From Gammaproteobacteria bacterium (lineage in GTDB: Bacteria > Pseudomonadota > Gammaproteobacteria > Steroidobacterales > Steroidobacteraceae), in the NCBI GenBank assembly GCA_003165495.1, contig PMMB01000098.1, positions 6,302 through 15,243 of the forward strand: DNA of 8,942 bases, in the 5' to 3' direction. Position numbers and translations under genes: made by a program. Positions 5,627 to 8,942 of this stretch are shown in pieces; the stretch's first letter is position 1, and each line of letters starts with the position of its first letter. The notes under the pieces are model-generated. The model saw only the letters and a list, made by a program, of their open reading frames with translations, did not search any database and had not been told where the DNA came from.

Positions 5627-7702
5627 ATGTATTTCCAGAATTTCGCCTCGCACACCCTGAGCGGGCTGCGCATCGGCTTAAGCGCCCTCGCGCTGGCCCA
5701 ACTGTCGCTCGGCGCCACGGTGGCAAACGCCATCGACAATCACGACCGTAGCGGCGACACTCGCAGCCCCATCAAGCATGTCATCGTCATCATCGGCGAG
5801 AATCGCAGTTTCGACCATGTCTTCGCCACCTACGAGCCGAAGAGCGGCGAAAAGGTTTGGAACCTTCTCTCGGAAGGCATCGTCTACAAGAACGGCAGTC
5901 CCGGCCCCAATTTCTATAAGGCAGAGCAGCATGCCGCTGCCGACCCTACGGCCGATTCATTCCTGCTGAGCCCGGTCAAGACCTCATTTCCCAACGGCGT
6001 TCTGCCGGCGCCGCTCGTGGGTGGTCCCAAGGACTCCTACGTGACGGGTGACAGCCTGACTCTTGCCGAACAATCGGAGAACGGCTTGCCCTCGGATTAT
6101 TATCAATACCTGGTTTCGGGAGGCACCGGTCAAACGTCCCACACGCCGGATGCACGCATCACAGGCGTCAACAAGCTGCCGCCCGGCCCGTTTCAATTGA
6201 CGAACGGCAAGTCCTTTGTCTACAACTCCTACGCGGCAAGTCCAGTGCATCGCTTCTACCAGATGTGGCAGCAGCTGGACTGCAGCTTGGAGCACGCCAC
6301 CCGCGAGAGCCCTTCCGGTTGCGACTCCCAGTTGTTTTCTTGGGTCGAAGTCACGGTTGGAGCCGGTGCGAACGGCTTACATCAGCCGGCGACTTTCAGC
6401 ACCGAATATTCACCGACGGCGACAACCACGGGTGAAGGTTCCACCGCGCTCGGCTTCTACAATATGCAAAATGGCGATGCGCCCTACTTCAAGAGCCTGG
6501 CCGACGACTACGCCATGAGCGATAACTTCCACCAGTCCGTCAACGGTGGCACGGGCGCCAACCACATCATGCTCGGCCATGGCGATGCCATTTGGTTCAG
6601 CGACGGCGCGGGGCATTCACAGACGCCACCGCACAAAACCGAAGTGGCGGCCGGTAGCGCCAACGCCGGTATTGTCGACGAAGTGGAAAACCCCAATCCC
6701 GCCGCAGGCACTAACAACTGGTACTCCGAAGACGGCTACGGCGGCGGTTCATACGGTTCGCCTTCCTATGGCGGCGGCTCCTACAGCAACTGCGCGGATC
6801 CCACCCAGCCCGGCGTCTCCACGGTAGTGAAGTATTTGCAGTCGCTTCCCCGGCCCATCGACCCGCACTGCGAAGTGGGCCACTACTATCTATTGAACAA
6901 TTACAACCCGGGTTACTTCGGCAACGGCAACAACGCCGCTACCGATACGAGCCCGGACAACACGGTATTCACCATTCCGCCTTCGTCCACCCGCAGCATC
7001 GGCGACAGCCTGCTCGAGAAGAACATCTCCTGGAAGTACTACGGCGACCAGTGGAACAACTATGTTCCGGATCCGTACCAGCTCAACTACGGGGCAATCG
7101 GCGCCAAATCCGACGAGTACTGCACTATTTGCAATCCATTCCAGTACGACACCTCGATCATGGCGAACGCAGCAGTGCGCACCGCGCACATTCAGGACAC
7201 TGCCAATCTCTACGCCGACATCGCCAAGGGTACGCTCCCTGCCGTTTCCTTCGTCAAACCCAGCGGTCTAGTCGACGGCCACCCGTCTTCTTCGAAACTG
7301 GATCTGTTCGAAGGCTTCTCCAAGAAAATCGTCGATGCAGTCAAGGCGAATCCGGAGCTATGGAAGGACACCGCCATCCTCATCACCTTCGATGAAGGCG
7401 GCGGCTACTACGACTCAGGATACGTTCAGCCGGTGGACTTCTTCGGTGACGGCACGCGCATCCCGTTTCTCGTGGTGTCGCGCTATACCAAACCGGGGCA
7501 CATCTCGCACGACTACACGGATCATGTCTCCATCCTCAAGTTCATCGAGAGAAACTGGAACTTGAAGCCCGTGACTTACCGCAGCCGGGATAACTTCTCG
7601 AATCCGATTGCAGCTAGGGACAATCCCTACGTGCCGGTCAACACTCCGGCCATCGGTGACTTGTTCGATCTATTCGATTTTAGCGATAACTGGAACCACT
7701 AG
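5627..7702 (+). CDS. Secreted phosphoesterase, acid phosphatase/phospholipase C family
   Basis: This 691-residue protein has a signal peptide (hydrophobic core about 16-31, likely cleavage after VANA at 32-35). It then shows the PF04185-type metal-dependent phosphoesterase pattern. IGENRSFDHVFATY at 56-69 holds metal ligands Glu58 and Asn59. GGTGANH at 307-313 fits the nucleophile loop, with Thr309 as the likely catalytic residue. TFDEGGGYYD at 587-596 holds Asp589 and Glu590, and HISHDYTDHVSILKFIE at 625-641 is the C-terminal motif. Family members hydrolyse phosphomonoesters (AcpA) or phospholipids (bacterial PLC); which substrate is used here cannot be told. An inserted Gly/Tyr/Ser segment lies at about 366-387. 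Six cysteines (219, 232, 389, 415, 499, 502) could form three disulfides after export. The gene follows the oxidase by 116 bases and ends before a strong hairpin. The homology is clear; the exact activity is open. Confidence 0.92.
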   Translation: MYFQNFASHTLSGLRIGLSALALAQLSLGATVANAIDNHDRSGDTRSPIKHVIVIIGENRSFDHVFATYEPKSGEKVWNLLSEGIVYKNGSPGPNFYKAEQHAAADPTADSFLLSPVKTSFPNGVLPAPLVGGPKDSYVTGDSLTLAEQSENGLPSDYYQYLVSGGTGQTSHTPDARITGVNKLPPGPFQLTNGKSFVYNSYAASPVHRFYQMWQQLDCSLEHATRESPSGCDSQLFSWVEVTVGAGANGLHQPATFSTEYSPTATTTGEGSTALGFYNMQNGDAPYFKSLADDYAMSDNFHQSVNGGTGANHIMLGHGDAIWFSDGAGHSQTPPHKTEVAAGSANAGIVDEVENPNPAAGTNNWYSEDGYGGGSYGSPSYGGGSYSNCADPTQPGVSTVVKYLQSLPRPIDPHCEVGHYYLLNNYNPGYFGNGNNAATDTSPDNTVFTIPPSSTRSIGDSLLEKNISWKYYGDQWNNYVPDPYQLNYGAIGAKSDEYCTICNPFQYDTSIMANAAVRTAHIQDTANLYADIAKGTLPAVSFVKPSGLVDGHPSSSKLDLFEGFSKKIVDAVKANPELWKDTAILITFDEGGGYYDSGYVQPVDFFGDGTRIPFLVVSRYTKPGHISHDYTDHVSILKFIERNWNLKPVTYRSRDNFSNPIAARDNPYVPVNTPAIGDLFDLFDFSDNWNH
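6737..6784 (+). repeat. Tandem YGGGSY-encoding repeat inside the phosphoesterase
   Basis: Residues 371-376 and 381-386 both read YGGGSY, joined by GSPS. The two DNA copies (18 bases each) differ at several third positions. This implies either an old duplication followed by synonymous drift, or selection on the peptide. The segment is low-complexity and probably a surface loop. Confidence 0.7.
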
Positions 7703-7720
7703 CTTTTCTTGATGTAACAC

Positions 7721-7748
7721 GCAGCGGCGAGCCAGAGCTCGCCGCTGC
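7721..7748. terminator. Strong 12-bp hairpin between convergent genes
   Basis: GCAGCGGCGAGC at 7721-7732 pairs perfectly with GCTCGCCGCTGC at 7737-7748 around the loop CAGA. It begins 19 bases after the phosphoesterase stop and lies downstream of tldD on the other strand, so it could end transcripts from both sides. Neither side has a U tract, so it is not a textbook intrinsic terminator. It may pause polymerase, assist Rho-dependent termination or protect 3' ends. Confidence 0.6.
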
Positions 7749-7994
7749 ACGGCGGTGCGGTACTATTCGAGCGCGCAAGGGAAGACGCAGGCAAGGCGCT
7801 CGTGAATGAACGTCCCGCCCGCGCCGCGGCCGAGCATCCTGCGGACCCCCGCGATCGGGCTTCCTCCTTGAAAGTACCGCGCGATCATAGTGCATCGGCG
7901 ACGCCGCGCGTGATATTGCCAATTCCGGCGCGAACGCGCAGATACGCGGAGGAAGCGGCGAACGGCGGCCCGACACTGCCCGGCGCCGACGCCT
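7749..7994. other. Intergenic stretch with no supported gene
   Basis: These 246 bases lie between the hairpin and the tldD stop. Open frames exist on both strands, but their products are Arg/Ala/Pro-rich and typical of chance frames in GC-rich DNA. They have no recognisable motif and no convincing ribosome-binding site. I saw no tRNA-like fold, terminator or repeat. A short unknown gene or part of the tldD 3' untranslated region cannot be excluded. Confidence 0.5.
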
Positions 7995-8942
7995 TTAGCC
8001 GGTGCCGCCGACCGTCAGCGCATCGATGCGCAGAGTGGGTTGACCCACTCCGACAGGCACCGATTGGCCTTCCTTCCCGCACGTCCCCACCCCGCCGTCG
8101 AGCTTCAGATCGTTGCCGACCATGCTGACCCGCTGCAGTACGTCGGGGCCGTTGCCGATTAAGGTCGCGCCTTTGACGGGCGCGCCGATCTTGCCGTTCT
8201 CGACCAAATAGGCTTCGCTCGCCGAGAACACGAATTTGCCGGAGGTAATGTCGACCTGGCCGCCGCCGAAATTGACGGCGTACAAGCCCTTCTCGACCGA
8301 GGCGATGATCTCTTCCGGCGCACGCACGCCTGAGCGCATGTAGGTATTGGTCATGCGCGGCAAGGTCATGTGGGCGAAGGATTCGCGCCGGCCGTTTCCG
8401 GTCGCCGGCATGCCCATCAGTCTCGCATTCATTTTGTCTTGGATATAGCCGCACAGCACGCCGTTTTCGATCAGGGTCGTGCACTGGGTCGGCGTGCCTT
8501 CGTCATCGACGTTCAAGGAGCCGCGCCGCCGAGCGAGAGTGCCGTCGTCAACCACCGTGATTTCGTCGGCAGCCACTTTTTGGCCGATGCGATTCGAGAA
8601 CGCAGAGGTCCCTTTGCGATTGAAATCGCCTTCCAAGCCGTGACCGATGGCCTCGTGCAACAAGATGCCCGGCCAGCCCGGGCCCAATACTACGGTCATG
8701 GTCCCGGCCGGCGCCGCCACCGCCTCGAGATTGACCAGCGCCTGGCGCACAGCCTCGCGACCATGCGCAAATGGCTCATCGCCGCGCAACAGTTCGTCGA
8801 GACCAAAGCGTCCGCCGCCGCCGCTATAACCCTGCTCGCGCCGGCCGTTCTGCTCGACGATGACCGAGACGTTGACCCGCACCAAGGGCCGCACGTCCGC
8901 CGTCAACGTGCCATCGCTCGTCGCGATCAATATCACTTCATG
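7995..8942 (-). CDS. tldD: Metalloprotease TldD, 5'-truncated by the window edge
   Basis: The 315 visible residues are the C-terminal part of TldD, which is 481 residues in E. coli, so roughly 165 N-terminal residues lie beyond base 8942. The frame stays open to the edge; the GTG at 8936 is an internal codon, not the start. Counting from the edge, the zinc-protease motif HEAIGHGLEGDFNRKG is at 96-111 (HExxxH), SGGGGRFG at 40-47, the conserved CGK with Cys288 at 288-290, and the terminal QPTLRIDALTVGGTG at 301-315. TldD works with TldE (PmbA) as a heterodimeric cytoplasmic protease that degrades unfolded peptides, trims microcin B17 precursor and acts on the CcdA antitoxin in E. coli. No TldE gene or peptide-precursor gene is visible here. 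The gene converges on the phosphoesterase. Confidence 0.95.
   Translation of the reverse strand, partial: HEVILIATSDGTLTADVRPLVRVNVSVIVEQNGRREQGYSGGGGRFGLDELLRGDEPFAHGREAVRQALVNLEAVAAPAGTMTVVLGPGWPGILLHEAIGHGLEGDFNRKGTSAFSNRIGQKVAADEITVVDDGTLARRRGSLNVDDEGTPTQCTTLIENGVLCGYIQDKMNARLMGMPATGNGRRESFAHMTLPRMTNTYMRSGVRAPEEIIASVEKGLYAVNFGGGQVDITSGKFVFSASEAYLVENGKIGAPVKGATLIGNGPDVLQRVSMVGNDLKLDGGVGTCGKEGQSVPVGVGQPTLRIDALTVGGTG

Noticed and set aside
7680..7976. Minus-strand open frame downstream of tldD
   Set aside because: The product is Arg/Pro/Ser-rich without motifs, overlaps the end of the phosphoesterase and reads through the strong hairpin. It is typical of GC-rich chance frames.
7802..8128. 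Plus-strand open frame of 108 residues
   Set aside because: It overlaps the conserved C-terminus of tldD on the other strand and shows no recognisable features.
1..8942. CRISPR array, transposase, tRNA or toxin-antitoxin pair
   Set aside because: No regularly spaced repeats, transposase motifs, cloverleaf or toxin gene were seen on either strand. The one possible antitoxin-like small protein has no partner.

Overview
The window looks like a chromosomal segment of a GC-rich Gram-negative bacterium, probably gamma- or betaproteobacterial. It carries the tail of a DUF615 (YjgA/DarP) gene, a purE-purK pair, a C-terminal TldD gene and two large proteins with Sec-type signal peptides. DUF615 and TldD/TldE are proteobacterial core genes often found near one another; in E. 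coli yjgA sits beside pmbA (tldE). No species assignment is possible from sequence reading alone.

Layout. (1) Bases 2-2995, all plus strand and tightly packed: the DUF615 C-terminus, purE, purK (TTG start, 4-base overlap with the purE stop), and 13 bases later an ExeA/GspA-type AAA ATPase that carries a C-terminal FHA domain. This block reads as one transcription unit: purine biosynthesis followed by an NTPase with a phosphopeptide-binding module. (2) Bases 3026-3761, mostly minus strand: a 79-residue two-helix membrane protein, a 54-residue unknown protein, then a divergent intergenic region with hairpins and short repeated words. (3) Bases 3762-7702, plus strand: a complete secreted three-domain multicopper oxidase, a 116-base gap with a candidate phosphate-responsive promoter, and a large secreted phosphoesterase of the acid phosphatase/phospholipase C family (PF04185 type). 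(4) Bases 7703-7994: a strong hairpin between convergent genes, then unassigned sequence. (5) Bases 7995-8942, minus strand: the C-terminal two thirds of TldD, with its HExxxH zinc motif, running off the right edge.

How they fit. purE and purK perform consecutive steps that turn AIR into CAIR in de novo purine synthesis. The multicopper oxidase and the phosphoesterase are both predicted to work outside the cytoplasm and look like an accessory pair placed between core genes. The possible Pho-box-like repeats upstream of the phosphoesterase suggest scavenging of organic phosphate, which is an inference. I found no CRISPR array, tRNA, rRNA, insertion sequence or recognisable defence system. The least ordinary items are the ATPase-FHA fusion, the three 11-bp-phased repeats before the phosphoesterase, and the repeat-rich divergent region upstream of the oxidase.
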